Positions 8,495 to 16,442 of a DNA stretch of 37,393 nucleotides are shown here, piece by piece. The notes under the pieces are model-generated. The model was not told where the DNA came from and did no database searches. It saw only the letters and a program-made list of their open reading frames with translations. How positions within the stretch are numbered: the first letter of the stretch is position 1; every line of letters begins with the position of its first letter. The DNA lies in contig JADCGX010000108.1 in NCBI GenBank assembly GCA_020248785.1, positions 1 to 37,393 of the forward strand, in the 5' to 3' direction. Source of the stretch: Burkholderiales bacterium (GTDB lineage Bacteria; Pseudomonadota; Gammaproteobacteria; Burkholderiales; Burkholderiaceae_F). Position numbers and translations under genes: made by a program.

Positions 8495-8833
8495 CTAGCG
8501 ATGCTCCAGTCTGCCGCGCAAGACATCGCAGGCAAGTCGGTGATTCGCAGCGATGAACCACGACTTGGTGAAGTCGGTCCTGAGCACGCGCAGATCGCCG
8601 ACGCGCTCGTTGCGCTCGAACAGACGATGCCCGATCAGCCCCGGCGCCGCATGCACCAGCGGAAACAAGACAACCAGCCAGGGCCAAGCCGACAACAGCG
8701 ACACCGGCAACCAGACGAGTCCAAGCAGGGTCCCCAAAACGTGCAAAGCGATGTTGTGCGGGTGACGGTGCTCCGGCAGAAAGTGTTCGTAGTAGAACGA
8801 CTGAAAGCTGGTTGACGCGGTTGCGAGGGCCAT
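8495..8833 (-). CDS. Mpo1-like / DUF962 membrane protein
   Basis: The 112-residue product matches the short bacterial Mpo1-like (DUF962, YGL010w-type) proteins. The signature is EHRHPHNIALHVLGTLLGLV near residues 19-38: the HPxNxxxH motif that, in yeast Mpo1, belongs to an iron-dependent alpha-dioxygenase acting on 2-hydroxy fatty acids. Two hydrophobic hairpins follow (about 29-46 and 51-68), then HAAPGLIGHRLFERN, a second conserved His region. The start at 8833 is fixed by GAGGAGAAG just upstream with good spacing; a longer in-frame extension would run across the TetR promoter. It diverges from the TetR gene, 121 bp apart, and is the likely target of that repressor. The bacterial reaction is inferred, not shown. 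Confidence 0.8.
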   Translation of the reverse strand: MALATASTSFQSFYYEHFLPEHRHPHNIALHVLGTLLGLVWLPVSLLSAWPWLVVLFPLVHAAPGLIGHRLFERNERVGDLRVLRTDFTKSWFIAANHRLACDVLRGRLEHR

Positions 8834-8888
8834 GGGTCTTCTCCTCGATGCTGAGGGATCGGATGAGTCGCCGCTTGATCGGCAGCGC

Positions 8889-8920
8889 GTGAGCGACTTG
8901 CTTTGCGAGCAATAGCTCAC
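8889..8920. promoter_or_regulatory. Candidate TetR-type operator (imperfect palindrome)
   Basis: Between the divergent Mpo1-like and TetR genes lies a 32-bp imperfect palindrome. The outer arms are GTGAGC (8889-8894) and GCTCAC (8915-8920); the inner arms are TTGCT (8898-8902) and AGCAA (8908-8912) around TTGCG. The two nested repeats are offset by one base. Size and position suit a TetR-family dimer or pair of dimers controlling both promoters. This is inference from symmetry and location. Confidence 0.45.
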
Positions 8921-8954
8921 AATCACTAATCGCACTCGCCCCCTGATCCCCCGC

Positions 8955-9857
8955 ATGACTCGAGCCACGATCAAGCCTCGCAAAGCTCCGCGGCAGCGTC
9001 GCTCCCAAGCCACCGTTGAGTTGATCCTGCATGCCGCGGCTCGCATTCTTGCCAGCGAGTCACGGGCGGGCTTCAACACAAACCGCGTTGCCGAGGTCGG
9101 CGGCGTCAGCGTCCGCTCTGCATACCAGTACTTTCCGAACAAGGAGTCGCTGGTCGCCTGGCTGATCGATCGAGTGCAAGACGGACTGGCGGCCGAGATC
9201 GAAGACGTGGACAAGCACAGCGAAAGTCGTCCGCTGCCTGCGTGCATTGATGCCTTGGTAGGCGCCGCGCTGAAGCACCAGTACGACAGCCCCTTGCTCG
9301 CTGCGGCGCTCGATCACGAAGAGCGACGACTGCCGGTGCAGGCCCGGTTGCGCGAAGGACAGTTGCGCATGCTGACCGCTGTCCGAGCCGTCCTGCGGCG
9401 CCATGCGCGTCAGATCAGTCGCCCTGCCACCGATGCGACCGCCCGAGACTGCCTACCGATCGCCAAGGCCTTGATCGAGGCCGACGCGGAAAGCGGCGCC
9501 GCGCCGGCTGCCGATTTGCGCGAGCGCGTGGTGCTCGCTTTGCTTGGCTACCTTGTCATTCCGGCGCAGTCGAGTGCGGGCAAGGCCCCGGGGCACAAGA
9601 CGGACGCGCGTTCACGAGCAAAGCCATGGCGGCGCCCGTCACCGGCGCTCGCGTACAGCCTCGTCGCCGTGCAACACCTCGAAGTTCCGGACGCTGAATC
9701 GCCGCGTGCGACCCATGCCGATGGACTCAGCGCGCCGACGAATCGCCAACACCAAGGACGATGGCAAGCACCATCGATACAACGCCAAGGCCACCCAGCA
9801 GCAATAGCGCTCGGCGGTACGGCAGTTCATTGTTGCGCCGGTCGTAGTGGTCGATGA
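8955..9857 (+). CDS. TetR/AcrR family transcriptional regulator with long C-terminal tail
   Basis: Residues about 12-62 form a TetR DNA-binding domain: RRSQATVELILHAAARILA, the turn at TNRVAEVGGVSVRSAYQYFP, and NKESLVAWLID. The ligand-binding helical domain extends to about residue 205 (LRERVVLALLGYLVIPAQ), the usual end of a TetR protein. The frame then continues for some 95 residues rich in Arg, Pro and Ser with no family look, and overlaps the 3' end of the convergent membrane-protein gene by 131 bp. This suggests a lost stop codon or a frameshift near 9570. It is divergent from the Mpo1-like gene, so local autoregulation and control of that gene are likely. The start at 8955 lacks a clear Shine-Dalgarno sequence. 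Confidence 0.85.
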   Translation: MTRATIKPRKAPRQRRSQATVELILHAAARILASESRAGFNTNRVAEVGGVSVRSAYQYFPNKESLVAWLIDRVQDGLAAEIEDVDKHSESRPLPACIDALVGAALKHQYDSPLLAAALDHEERRLPVQARLREGQLRMLTAVRAVLRRHARQISRPATDATARDCLPIAKALIEADAESGAAPAADLRERVVLALLGYLVIPAQSSAGKAPGHKTDARSRAKPWRRPSPALAYSLVAVQHLEVPDAESPRATHADGLSAPTNRQHQGRWQAPSIQRQGHPAAIALGGTAVHCCAGRSGR

Positions 9858-10317
9858 TCGTGATCAAGCAACAGGAGGCAAACAGGAGATTGGCGGCAGC
9901 CATGAACCACAGTCCGCCGCCCGCGATCATCACGCGGGCGCCGCGGGTACCTCCCACGACCGGAATCCGGCCTTCCTCGAGTCCCCAGAGCGTCAACCAC
10001 ACCAGGCCGACACCCCAGACCAGCGCGAAAAGCCGCTCGCCCGCGGTCAGGTGGTTGGGTGTGTAATCGGCCCCGTTGGTCAGCAGATTCCCGCTCTCAC
10101 GCAGCGGCGGCATCGCACGTCCCCGCGCCGCGCTCTTCGACGCCTGCGCAAGTGCCGGAAAGCGCCGCAATGGCCAGAGCCGCTCCCGGCCGACGACCCG
10201 CACGGCTGCATTCAGCGGAATGGCGTTGGCGTGCACGAAGCGCGCGGCTGCAAGCGGTGCGAAGGGGCCATGCCGTTCGCCCCGAAAGACAAGCTCGAAC
10301 GCCGTTTTGCCCGACAT
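9727..10317 (-). CDS. GYF-like domain membrane protein, function unknown
   Basis: The 196-residue protein begins with a segment (about 5-55) laid out like a GYF_2-type domain: FELVFRGERHGPFAPLAAAR, then RERLWPLRRFPAL, matching the pattern of a strand, a GPF/GPY turn and a W-x-P near the end. A linker leads to three hydrophobic segments at about 95-112, 128-152 and 167-190. GYF_2 domains in bacteria often precede membrane domains such as RDD or DUF families and are thought to mediate protein contacts. It lies 35 bp downstream of lipA on the same strand and could be the last gene of that transcript. Its 3' end overlaps the tail of the convergent TetR frame. Confidence 0.65.
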   Translation of the reverse strand: MSGKTAFELVFRGERHGPFAPLAAARFVHANAIPLNAAVRVVGRERLWPLRRFPALAQASKSAARGRAMPPLRESGNLLTNGADYTPNHLTAGERLFALVWGVGLVWLTLWGLEEGRIPVVGGTRGARVMIAGGGLWFMAAANLLFASCCLITIIDHYDRRNNELPYRRALLLLGGLGVVSMVLAIVLGVGDSSAR

Positions 10318-10352
10318 GCCGAGCCGCTGACGCCCGAGGTCTGCTGCCCGGC

Positions 10353-11357
10353 CTACGCTGAAACCACCCCGGCCGCGTGCGCCTGCTGGTCGGCCCAGTA
10401 GCTCGATCGAACCATCGGCCCGCAGGCCGCGTGCGCGAAGCCCATGGTGGTCGCCTCCCGCTCGAACGTCGTGAACACGGCGGGCTCGACATAGCGCTGC
10501 ACCGGAAAGTGATGCGCGGATGGCGACAGATACTGGCCAATGGTGAGCATGTCCACGTGGTGCGCGCGCAGGTCACGCATCACGTCGAGGATCTCGTGGT
10601 CCTGTTCGCCCAGTCCCACCATCAGGCCGCTCTTGGTCGGCACGTTGGGCACACGGCGCTTGAACTCGGCCAGCAGCCGCAGCGAATGCGCGTAGTCCGA
10701 TCCCGGCCGCGCCATGCGGTACAGCCGCGGCACGGTCTCCAGGTTGTGGTTCATCACGTCGGGCGGGGCGGCCTCGAGGATCTCCAGCGCCCGATCGAGC
10801 CGGCCGCGGAAGTCGGGTACCAGCACCTCGATCTTGGTGGCGGGCGAAAGCTCGCGCACCTTGCGGATGCAGTCGACGAAGTGGCCGGCACCGCCGTCCT
10901 TAAGGTCGTCGCGATCGACCGAGGTGATGACGACGTACGACAGCTTCAGTGCCGCGATCGTGCGCGCGAGGTTGACGGGTTCCTCGGCATCGAGCGGATC
11001 GGGCCGACCATGCGCCACGTCGCAGAAGGTGCAGCGGCGCGTGCAGCGGTCACCCATGATCATGAACGTGGCCGTGCCCTTGCCGAAGCACTCGCCGATG
11101 TTGGGGCAGCTGGCTTCCTCGCACACGGTGTGCAGCCGGTGCTCGCGCAGGATGTTCTTGATCTCGTAGAAGCGCGTGGTGGACGAGCCGGCCTTCACGC
11201 GGATCCACTCTGGCTTGCGCAGACTGGCGCGCGTCTCGCGCGCGTTGACGACCTCGATCGGGAATTTCTTGAAGACGACGCCGGTCTTGGCGTCGCCCTT
11301 TTTTTTCGGCGACGGCGTGTCGACCGGCGGCGCGGCAGGCTCTTGCGGTGTCGTCAT
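10353..11357 (-). CDS. lipA: Lipoyl synthase
   Basis: LipA is a radical-SAM enzyme that inserts two sulfurs into octanoyl groups carried on E2 subunits and GcvH. All expected cysteines are present: the auxiliary cluster Cys79, Cys84 and Cys90 ([13 protein letters not shown]), the radical-SAM motif Cys105, Cys109 and Cys112 (CTRRCTFC), and the C-terminal RSSYWADQQ with the serine ligand. At 334 residues it is normal for betaproteobacterial LipA, with an N-terminal Lys/Pro-rich extension ([12 protein letters not shown]). Its ATG overlaps the lipB stop (ATGA, 11354-11357), so synthesis is coupled to LipB, the preceding step in the pathway. Confidence 0.98.
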   Translation of the reverse strand: MTTPQEPAAPPVDTPSPKKKGDAKTGVVFKKFPIEVVNARETRASLRKPEWIRVKAGSSTTRFYEIKNILREHRLHTVCEEASCPNIGECFGKGTATFMIMGDRCTRRCTFCDVAHGRPDPLDAEEPVNLARTIAALKLSYVVITSVDRDDLKDGGAGHFVDCIRKVRELSPATKIEVLVPDFRGRLDRALEILEAAPPDVMNHNLETVPRLYRMARPGSDYAHSLRLLAEFKRRVPNVPTKSGLMVGLGEQDHEILDVMRDLRAHHVDMLTIGQYLSPSAHHFPVQRYVEPAVFTTFEREATTMGFAHAACGPMVRSSYWADQQAHAAGVVSA

Positions 11358-12037
11358 GCGGGGACTCGTACTTCGAGGTGCCGGGACAGGCGATCGGCCA
11401 GGCGATCGGCAACGTCGTCCCAGCGGGCGTTGATGCCCAGTGTAGCCAAGTCGACTGTCGGCAAGCCGGCGTAGCCACAGGGGTTGATGCGCTCGAAGGG
11501 CGTGAGATCCATCGCGACATTCAGTGCCACACCGTGATAGCTCGCCCCGCGCGCGACCTTGATCCCGAGCGCGGCGATCTTGGCGAAGCCGGAGAGCGTG
11601 GGGTCGGCGGTCGGGCGACGAGCGTCGGGCAAAGCGTCGGCCGCGGCGACCGGCCAGCGCACGTAAACTCCCGGCGCACCGCCGACGCGATGTCCAACCA
11701 CGCCGTAACTGTCCAGCACCTGGATCACCGACTGCTCGATGCGATAGACAAGCTCCTTCACGTAGATGCCCAGGCGCCGCAGATCGATCAGCGGGTACAC
11801 GACCACCTGTCCGGGCCCGTGATAGGTGACCTGCCCGCCGCGGTCGGTCTGCACGACGGCAATCTCGCCCGGCGCCAGCAAATGCTCGCGCTTGCCTGCC
11901 TGGCCCAACGTGAACACGGGCGGATGCTCGACCACCCAGAGTTCATCGTCGGTGTCGGGACCGCGCGCCGCGGTGAACGCGCGCATTGCGTCCCACGTGG
12001 GCGCGTAGTCGGCCCGTCCGAGCGCGCGGATGCGCAT
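11354..12037 (-). CDS. lipB: Octanoyl-[acyl carrier protein]:protein N-octanoyltransferase
   Basis: LipB transfers octanoate from acyl carrier protein to the lipoyl-domain lysine, the first step of endogenous lipoate synthesis. The 227-residue protein shows the family motif [20 protein letters not shown] (66-85), catalytic Lys153 in [11 protein letters not shown] and catalytic Cys187 in [22 protein letters not shown] (168-181) is also typical. A short variable insert (about 131-147, rich in Ala, Asp and Pro) lengthens the loop before the Lys. It sits 17 bp after the DUF493 gene and overlaps lipA, forming a tight minus-strand unit. Confidence 0.97.
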   Translation of the reverse strand: MRIRALGRADYAPTWDAMRAFTAARGPDTDDELWVVEHPPVFTLGQAGKREHLLAPGEIAVVQTDRGGQVTYHGPGQVVVYPLIDLRRLGIYVKELVYRIEQSVIQVLDSYGVVGHRVGGAPGVYVRWPVAAADALPDARRPTADPTLSGFAKIAALGIKVARGASYHGVALNVAMDLTPFERINPCGYAGLPTVDLATLGINARWDDVADRLADRLSRHLEVRVPA

Positions 12038-12054
12038 GATCCGTTCTGGCGGCC

Positions 12055-12348
12055 TTAGAGCACGACCTTGACCAGCGGGTGACTGGTCAAGGCGCGGTAC
12101 AGGGTGTCGAGCTGCTCGCGCGAGGTGGCGCGAATCGTCGCCGTCACGGACAGGTAGTTGCCGCCGCTGGACGCGCGCAGCTCCAGCGTGGCGGCGTCGA
12201 AGTCCGGGGCGTGCTCGCGCACCACGGCCACGATATCGCGCGCAAAGTGATCGACCCGCTTGCCCATGATCTTGATGGGAAACTCGGTCGGAAAGACCAG
12301 CGTGGTGTCCGCGGAGGCGGGCGCGGCGGTCTTGGTGGGCAAGGTCAC
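12055..12348 (-). CDS. DUF493 (YbeD-like) protein
   Basis: This 97-residue protein matches the DUF493/YbeD family. The conserved core includes [13 protein letters not shown] (19-31), [18 protein letters not shown] (59-76) and a final [11 protein letters not shown]. coli YbeD has a ferredoxin-like alpha-beta fold and is encoded beside lipB, as here, which suggests a role tied to lipoylation or to regulation by small molecules, although none is proven. It is cytosolic. It sits 17 bp before lipB and 41 bp after the aminotransferase gene. Confidence 0.92.
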   Translation of the reverse strand: MTLPTKTAAPASADTTLVFPTEFPIKIMGKRVDHFARDIVAVVREHAPDFDAATLELRASSGGNYLSVTATIRATSREQLDTLYRALTSHPLVKVVL

Positions 12349-12389
12349 GGCGAGTGTCCTGGGCAGTTGTCTTGGGCCATGCGCGCCAG

Positions 12390-13262
12390 CTACGTCTTCA
12401 GTGCCTCAATGGCAGCGTCGTAGCCGGCGCGGATCTTGGCGTACATGGGGCCGGGCCGGCCGGTTCCAATGGGCTCGCCGTCGAGCCGGACAATGGGCAG
12501 CACCTCGCGCGTGGCAGCGGTGAGCATGAGCTCGTCGGCCGCATGCACCTCGGCCCTGCTGATCGGGCGCACTTCAAACGGAATGCCAGCCTGCTCCGCG
12601 AGATCCTGCAGGAAGCCATAGCGGATGCCTTCGAGGATCAGGTGGCTCTTGGGCGGGGCCAGCAACGTGCCATTTTTCACCACCCACATGTTGCTGGCCG
12701 AGCCCTCGGTCAGCATGCCGTCGCGAAACTGCACCACTTCGTCGGCGCCCTGCTCGGTCGCAAACTGGCGCGCCAGCACCGCGCCCAGCAGGGATACCGA
12801 CTTGATGTCACAGCGCAGCCAGCGCTCATCGTTGCGCGTGACTGCCGTGAGCCCGCCCTCGCGCTGTGCCGGGCCAGGCCGCTTGAACCCTGTGGTCATC
12901 GCAAACACCGTCGGCTCGGCGTCGGCGGGGAAGGAAAAGTCCCGCTTGGCCACGCCGCGCGTGACCTGCCAGTAGATGAACTGGTGCTCGGCAGGCGATG
13001 AGGCGATCAGCTTGTCGATCAGCGCGCGCCAATCCTCGCGATCGAGCGGGCAGCGCAGCGCGATTTCGCCGGTGCTGCGCTCGAAGCGAGCCAGGTGCGG
13101 CTCCAAGCGGAAGGGCTTGCGGTAGTACACCGGCACCACTTCATAGATACCGTCGCCGAAGATGAAGCCGCGATCGAGAACGGAGATCTTCGCCTGCGAC
13201 AAGGGCAGATACTGGCCGTTCAGGTAGCAGGTGCTGTAGGCAAGATCGTCGAGGGCAGACAT
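12390..13262 (-). CDS. Class IV aminotransferase, probable D-amino acid aminotransferase
   Basis: This PLP enzyme of fold type IV interconverts D-alanine or D-glutamate and 2-oxo acids, or is a branched-chain enzyme of the same fold. The 290 residues include [18 protein letters not shown] (29-46), the family N-terminal signature, catalytic Lys154 in [11 protein letters not shown], and [15 protein letters not shown] (181-195) with the cofactor-binding Glu. CDIKSVSLL and the [11 protein letters not shown] motif favour the D-amino acid type. In related Burkholderiales this gene usually lies between dacC and DUF493-lipB-lipA; here dacC is not seen upstream. The name dat is plausible but not certain. 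Confidence 0.88.
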   Translation of the reverse strand: MSALDDLAYSTCYLNGQYLPLSQAKISVLDRGFIFGDGIYEVVPVYYRKPFRLEPHLARFERSTGEIALRCPLDREDWRALIDKLIASSPAEHQFIYWQVTRGVAKRDFSFPADAEPTVFAMTTGFKRPGPAQREGGLTAVTRNDERWLRCDIKSVSLLGAVLARQFATEQGADEVVQFRDGMLTEGSASNMWVVKNGTLLAPPKSHLILEGIRYGFLQDLAEQAGIPFEVRPISRAEVHAADELMLTAATREVLPIVRLDGEPIGTGRPGPMYAKIRAGYDAAIEALKT

Positions 13263-13430
13263 GAGGAGGTCAGGACTCTGGATTGAGGATCGAGGATTGG
13301 CGATGGCAAAGCGTCATCAGCGCGGCGATCGGTCGGGCCCCACCGCGACGAGCACCGACCAGCGCTTGGCGAGCGATGGCGGTCAAGTCCAAGCGTCAAC
13401 AGCCCGTACCGTGCATGCAGCCGTCGCGGT
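13263..13430. other. Intergenic gap where dacC is often found; nothing recognised
   Basis: The 168-bp spacer between the aminotransferase gene and the next upstream gene holds no recognisable coding remnant. Just upstream of the aminotransferase ATG are a CTCCTCAT context on the plus strand (a possible Shine-Dalgarno ATGAGG/GAGG on the minus strand is not clear) and an imperfect short repeat (GATTGAGGATCGAGGATTGG). It may contain a promoter for the downstream lip genes, but no consensus boxes stand out. Confidence 0.4.
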
Positions 13431-14051
13431 CTACCTCGCCCGTCGCAGCGCTCGCACGTAGTCCTGCGCAGCGCCCTCGCCGTTCATGCCGGCGACCAGG
13501 CGCTCGGCCTCGCGCAGGCGCTCGCTCAACTCGGCGGCGCTCTTGCATCGCTCAATGCGCATGCTCATTGTCTCGCCATCCGGGCCCAGCCGATCCAGCA
13601 GTTCACGCACGGCGCGCCGCTTGGCTTCTTCCAGTGTCAGGAGATTGCGCTCCTCGGGCTCACGGCCCACGATGTTGACGTCAGGCGGTCCGGACAGCGT
13701 GCTGGGCGCGGGCGTTGGATGCGAGCTGGGGCGGCTGGCAGCGGCGCCGCCGTTGCGCACGATGAAGCCTTGCGTCTCAAGCGCGGCCAAAACCTCGTCG
13801 ATCTCGCCAGGCGAGAGCAGTACCGCAAGGTCCGCCGCCGTGCGCTTGCCGTCGACCATGATGAGGATGCGGCGCGCCGCCAAGGTCAGGGCAGCGCTGC
13901 GTGCAGCCACCTCGGCCACGCCCTTGGCGGTCTTGCTGAAGACCAGACGCACGTCCATAGGTTGTGACGCCGCGGATGACGCCGCGCCCAAGAGGGCCGC
14001 TGCCGCCTTGCCTGCGGACGCAAGGCGCACCGCTGTTGTTTGAGACTTCAC
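13431..14051 (-). CDS. Unknown protein with winged-helix-like domain
   Basis: The 206-residue product is not from a family I can name. Residues about 34-100 look like a small winged helix: MDVRLVFSKTAKGVAEVA, then AARRILIMVDGKRTAADLAV and IDEVLAALETQGFIVRNGG, the pattern seen in domains that end with a helix and a short hairpin. A Pro/Ser/Ala linker follows (101-125), then a charged helical C terminus rich in Glu, Arg and Leu (about 132-206). The chosen start is GTG at 14051; an ATG at 13958 would drop the Ala-rich first 31 residues, and neither has a good ribosome-binding site. It may act in transcriptional control or protein contacts. It replaces the place where dacC is expected. Confidence 0.6.
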   Translation of the reverse strand: MKSQTTAVRLASAGKAAAALLGAASSAASQPMDVRLVFSKTAKGVAEVAARSAALTLAARRILIMVDGKRTAADLAVLLSPGEIDEVLAALETQGFIVRNGGAAASRPSSHPTPAPSTLSGPPDVNIVGREPEERNLLTLEEAKRRAVRELLDRLGPDGETMSMRIERCKSAAELSERLREAERLVAGMNGEGAAQDYVRALRRAR

Positions 14052-14068
14052 GGCTTTTAAAGACTTTG

Positions 14069-14734
14069 CTAGATGGCGTCAATCTCGGGGCCGCTCGCAG
14101 TCATCCTCTGGGCAACAAGGTGGTTGACGATGAGCCGTTTAAGGATCGACAGGCGGCGATGAAAAAAGTGATCGGCGCCGGGTAGCACGACCACGGGCAG
14201 GTCCTGCGGACGGGCCCATGTCAGCACGTCGGGCAGCGGGATCGTCTCGTCGTACTCGCCATGCACAACCAATGCATGCGCAGCGACGGCTGGCATCGGC
14301 CACTTGCCCGCCGCTGAACCAACGTAGATCTGGTGCCGCGGCGCCTGTCCTATCGCGGCCAGCCGCTCGGCCGCGCGCGCGGCGACGAATGACCCGAACG
14401 AGAACCCGCCGACGGCCTGGGCACCGCCCGCGACACCAAGCTGGCCCGGCAACTGCGCGATCACGTGCAGGAAGTCGTCGGTCTCGCCGTTGCCGTGATC
14501 ATGGGTGCCTGCCGTGCCGCCCACGCCGCGAAAATTGGGCCGCACGGCGATCCAGCCCAAGGCCGTGAACGCCCGCGCCAGCGTGGCGGCGACCTTGTTC
14601 TCGAGCGTGCCACCGTAGAGCGGATGCGGATGGCCGACAAAGGCGCAGCCGCGCGCCGCGCCCACCGGATAGTCGAGCGCGATCTCGATCGGGCCCACCA
14701 GCCCGTCGATCGTGCGGCGTTCAGTTCGTTGCAT
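14069..14734 (-). CDS. Alpha/beta hydrolase (dienelactone hydrolase-like)
   Basis: The 221-residue protein is a single alpha/beta-hydrolase domain of the short serine-hydrolase type. It shows GHPHPLYGGTLENKVA (34-49), the oxyanion-hole region conserved in this family, NFRGVGGTAGTHDHGNGE (67-84), nucleophile Ser112 in GGFSFGSF, an acidic residue near 160-162 (HGEYDET) and His189 in PGADHFFHRRL. These features match a widespread family of unknown substrate in Burkholderiales that sits next to a 2Fe-2S ferredoxin, as here. It is likely cytosolic. The gene is 53 bp downstream of the ferredoxin gene and 17 bp upstream of the winged-helix-like gene. Confidence 0.9.
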   Translation of the reverse strand: MQRTERRTIDGLVGPIEIALDYPVGAARGCAFVGHPHPLYGGTLENKVAATLARAFTALGWIAVRPNFRGVGGTAGTHDHGNGETDDFLHVIAQLPGQLGVAGGAQAVGGFSFGSFVAARAAERLAAIGQAPRHQIYVGSAAGKWPMPAVAAHALVVHGEYDETIPLPDVLTWARPQDLPVVVLPGADHFFHRRLSILKRLIVNHLVAQRMTASGPEIDAI

Positions 14735-14787
14735 TTGCCACGTGAATCGGGAGACCGACGCTTCGGGGCCGTAGTCCGCGCTGCCCG

Positions 14788-15096
14788 TCAGATCTTGAGC
14801 CGCTCGACCACGCGCCCATGGACCAAGTGCTCGTCGACGATCTCGTCAATGTCGTGCTTGTCCACGTAGGTGTACCAGGTTGCCTCGGGGTAGACCACGA
14901 GCACCGGGCCGTCTTCGCAGCGGTCCATGCAGCCAGCCTTGTTGACGCGGATCTTGCCTGCGCCACTCAGGCCAAGCGCCTTGATGCGGTCCTTGGCATG
15001 CGCCTGCATGGCGCTGGCATTGTGACTATTGCAGCAGTCACGGCCCTCCTCGCGCTGGTTGAGACAGAAGAACACATGGCGCTTGAAGTGGCTCAT
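14788..15096 (-). CDS. Thioredoxin-like [2Fe-2S] ferredoxin
   Basis: From the ATG at 15096 the 102-residue protein begins MSHFKRHVFFC, typical of this family. A GTG at 15129 would add eleven residues without family resemblance. The four cluster ligands are Cys11, Cys21 or Cys22, Cys56 and Cys60 (NKAGCMDRCEDGPVLVVYPE), the pattern of thioredoxin-fold ferredoxins such as the Azotobacter FeSII relatives. GTWYTY-like ATWYTYVDKHDIDEIVDEHL closes the fold. The redox partner is unknown. It shares the minus-strand cluster with the alpha/beta hydrolase, an arrangement common in this order. Confidence 0.92.
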   Translation of the reverse strand: MSHFKRHVFFCLNQREEGRDCCNSHNASAMQAHAKDRIKALGLSGAGKIRVNKAGCMDRCEDGPVLVVYPEATWYTYVDKHDIDEIVDEHLVHGRVVERLKI

Positions 15097-15143
15097 GACG
15101 GTGCCGACGGTGCTATGCGTTTGAAGCACGTAAGTCTACGGCG

Positions 15144-16295
15144 CTACGGCGGCGGCACCCGCTTGCGTCCCAGGCCGAGCAGCAGCAGTGCGCCCAGCAG
15201 CAGCCACGGCCACGCCATGGTGAGCCACTCTGCGATTGCGGTGAAGTTGCGCAGGCGGCCCCGGCGGTACGCGGCGATCAGATCGCCGGCATACGGGTTC
15301 TCGGGCACGAGATTGACCGCGACGAGCCAGACCAGGGCCGCCAGCAGCGCGCCGGCGAGCAGCGCGCGCGGCCGGCTGTGCGCGGCCACCAGCAGTGCGA
15401 GCAGGCCGATTGCTAGTCCGCCCACCGCGCCCGGCGTCAGCCACAGCAGTGCCTTGGCCGGCCCGAAGAGCCACGCGTAGGCAAACGCCTTCGTGCCCAG
15501 CGCCAGCGCCACGAAGGCCAGCAGCAGGCGCCGACGCGGCGCAAAAGGCTGCGCGAGCGCGGCGAGCGCAAGCCCGGCGGCCAGCATCGCCGCCACCACC
15601 ACCAGCGCCTCGGCGAGCACGAACTCCGCCGGACCAAATAGCGCCAGCAAATCGCCCTCGGGCAGCCCCCCGAACGCCGCCAGCCAGCCGGCGTCATGCA
15701 GCACGCGGCCGTTGCCGAACAGCATCGGCGTCGTGCTGACCTGCGCAAACGGAAACAAAGCCAGCAGCACCAGGAGAACGCTGGCATCGCGCAGAAACCA
15801 GCGCGCGCGCAGTTGCTGCAGCCGGCCGCGGTCGATCAGCGCCGGCGCCAGCGGCGCCGCCAGCAGTGCGCCGATCAGGGCGCCGGCAGCGTTGGTCATC
15901 ACGTCGACATTGGAGGCGACCCGCGTGGGCAAGTAGGTTTGCAGCGCCTCGATGCCGCCGGCCAGCAGCAGACCGCCGAGCGCGCCGGCCAGAACAGCAG
16001 CGGCCCCGCGCACGCGCGGGTGCAAGGCCAGCACTGCCAGGACGCCCACTGGCAGATACCCCAGCACGTTGACCGTGAGGTCGAACGGCGTGAGCCAGCG
16101 CGGAATGGGTGCGGCCAAGTAGGCCAGCGGAGGCACGCCCACATCGCGCCAGCCTTCCCACGGCGCCAGCCCCGCATAGATCGTGAGGACAACGTAGGCC
16201 AGCAGCGCCGTGCGTGCCAGCGGTGAAGCGCGTCGCTGCCACGGCTTGTCAACCATCTGGCCGTGCAGCACGAGGCGGGTGGGACCGCGCTTCAT
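15144..16295 (-). CDS. VanZ-like family membrane protein
   Basis: The 383-residue protein is almost entirely hydrophobic, with about ten predicted membrane segments. The first half matches the VanZ-like domain: TPFDLTVNVLGYLPVGVLAV (69-88), GGIEALQTYLPTRVASNVDV (113-132), followed by TNAAGALIGALL. The second half repeats hydrophobic helices without a recognised domain. VanZ relatives are known from teicoplanin resistance, but most chromosomal homologues have no assigned role. Its start is close to the birA promoter region and the two genes diverge. A second in-frame ATG lies at 16256; neither has a good ribosome-binding site. It may be the first gene of the long minus-strand cluster ending at 9727. 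Confidence 0.82.
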   Translation of the reverse strand: MKRGPTRLVLHGQMVDKPWQRRASPLARTALLAYVVLTIYAGLAPWEGWRDVGVPPLAYLAAPIPRWLTPFDLTVNVLGYLPVGVLAVLALHPRVRGAAAVLAGALGGLLLAGGIEALQTYLPTRVASNVDVMTNAAGALIGALLAAPLAPALIDRGRLQQLRARWFLRDASVLLVLLALFPFAQVSTTPMLFGNGRVLHDAGWLAAFGGLPEGDLLALFGPAEFVLAEALVVVAAMLAAGLALAALAQPFAPRRRLLLAFVALALGTKAFAYAWLFGPAKALLWLTPGAVGGLAIGLLALLVAAHSRPRALLAGALLAALVWLVAVNLVPENPYAGDLIAAYRRGRLRNFTAIAEWLTMAWPWLLLGALLLLGLGRKRVPPP

Positions 16296-16442
16296 CCGGC
16301 GAGGCGGGGGCAGTTGCCCATCAGGCCGGACGCGTCGACGGTGCGGCGGTGGCGGCCTGACGATCGGCAGCCAACACAGCCCGCCCTAGACGGTACGATC
16401 TGGCGGCAAACGGTTGCGCTGTGCGGCCGAACGACTGCTCTC
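16296..16442. promoter_or_regulatory. Divergent promoter region of VanZ-like gene and birA
   Basis: The 147-bp interval must carry the control signals of both divergent genes. A TACGAT (about 16395-16400) resembles a -10 box for birA, but no convincing -35 box lies at the right distance. No clear operator or riboswitch was seen. Confidence 0.3.

Noticed and set aside
13263..13430. Short GATTGAGGATCGAGGATT-like repeats as a regulatory element
   Set aside because: The repetition is imperfect and only about 20 bp, and could easily arise by chance.
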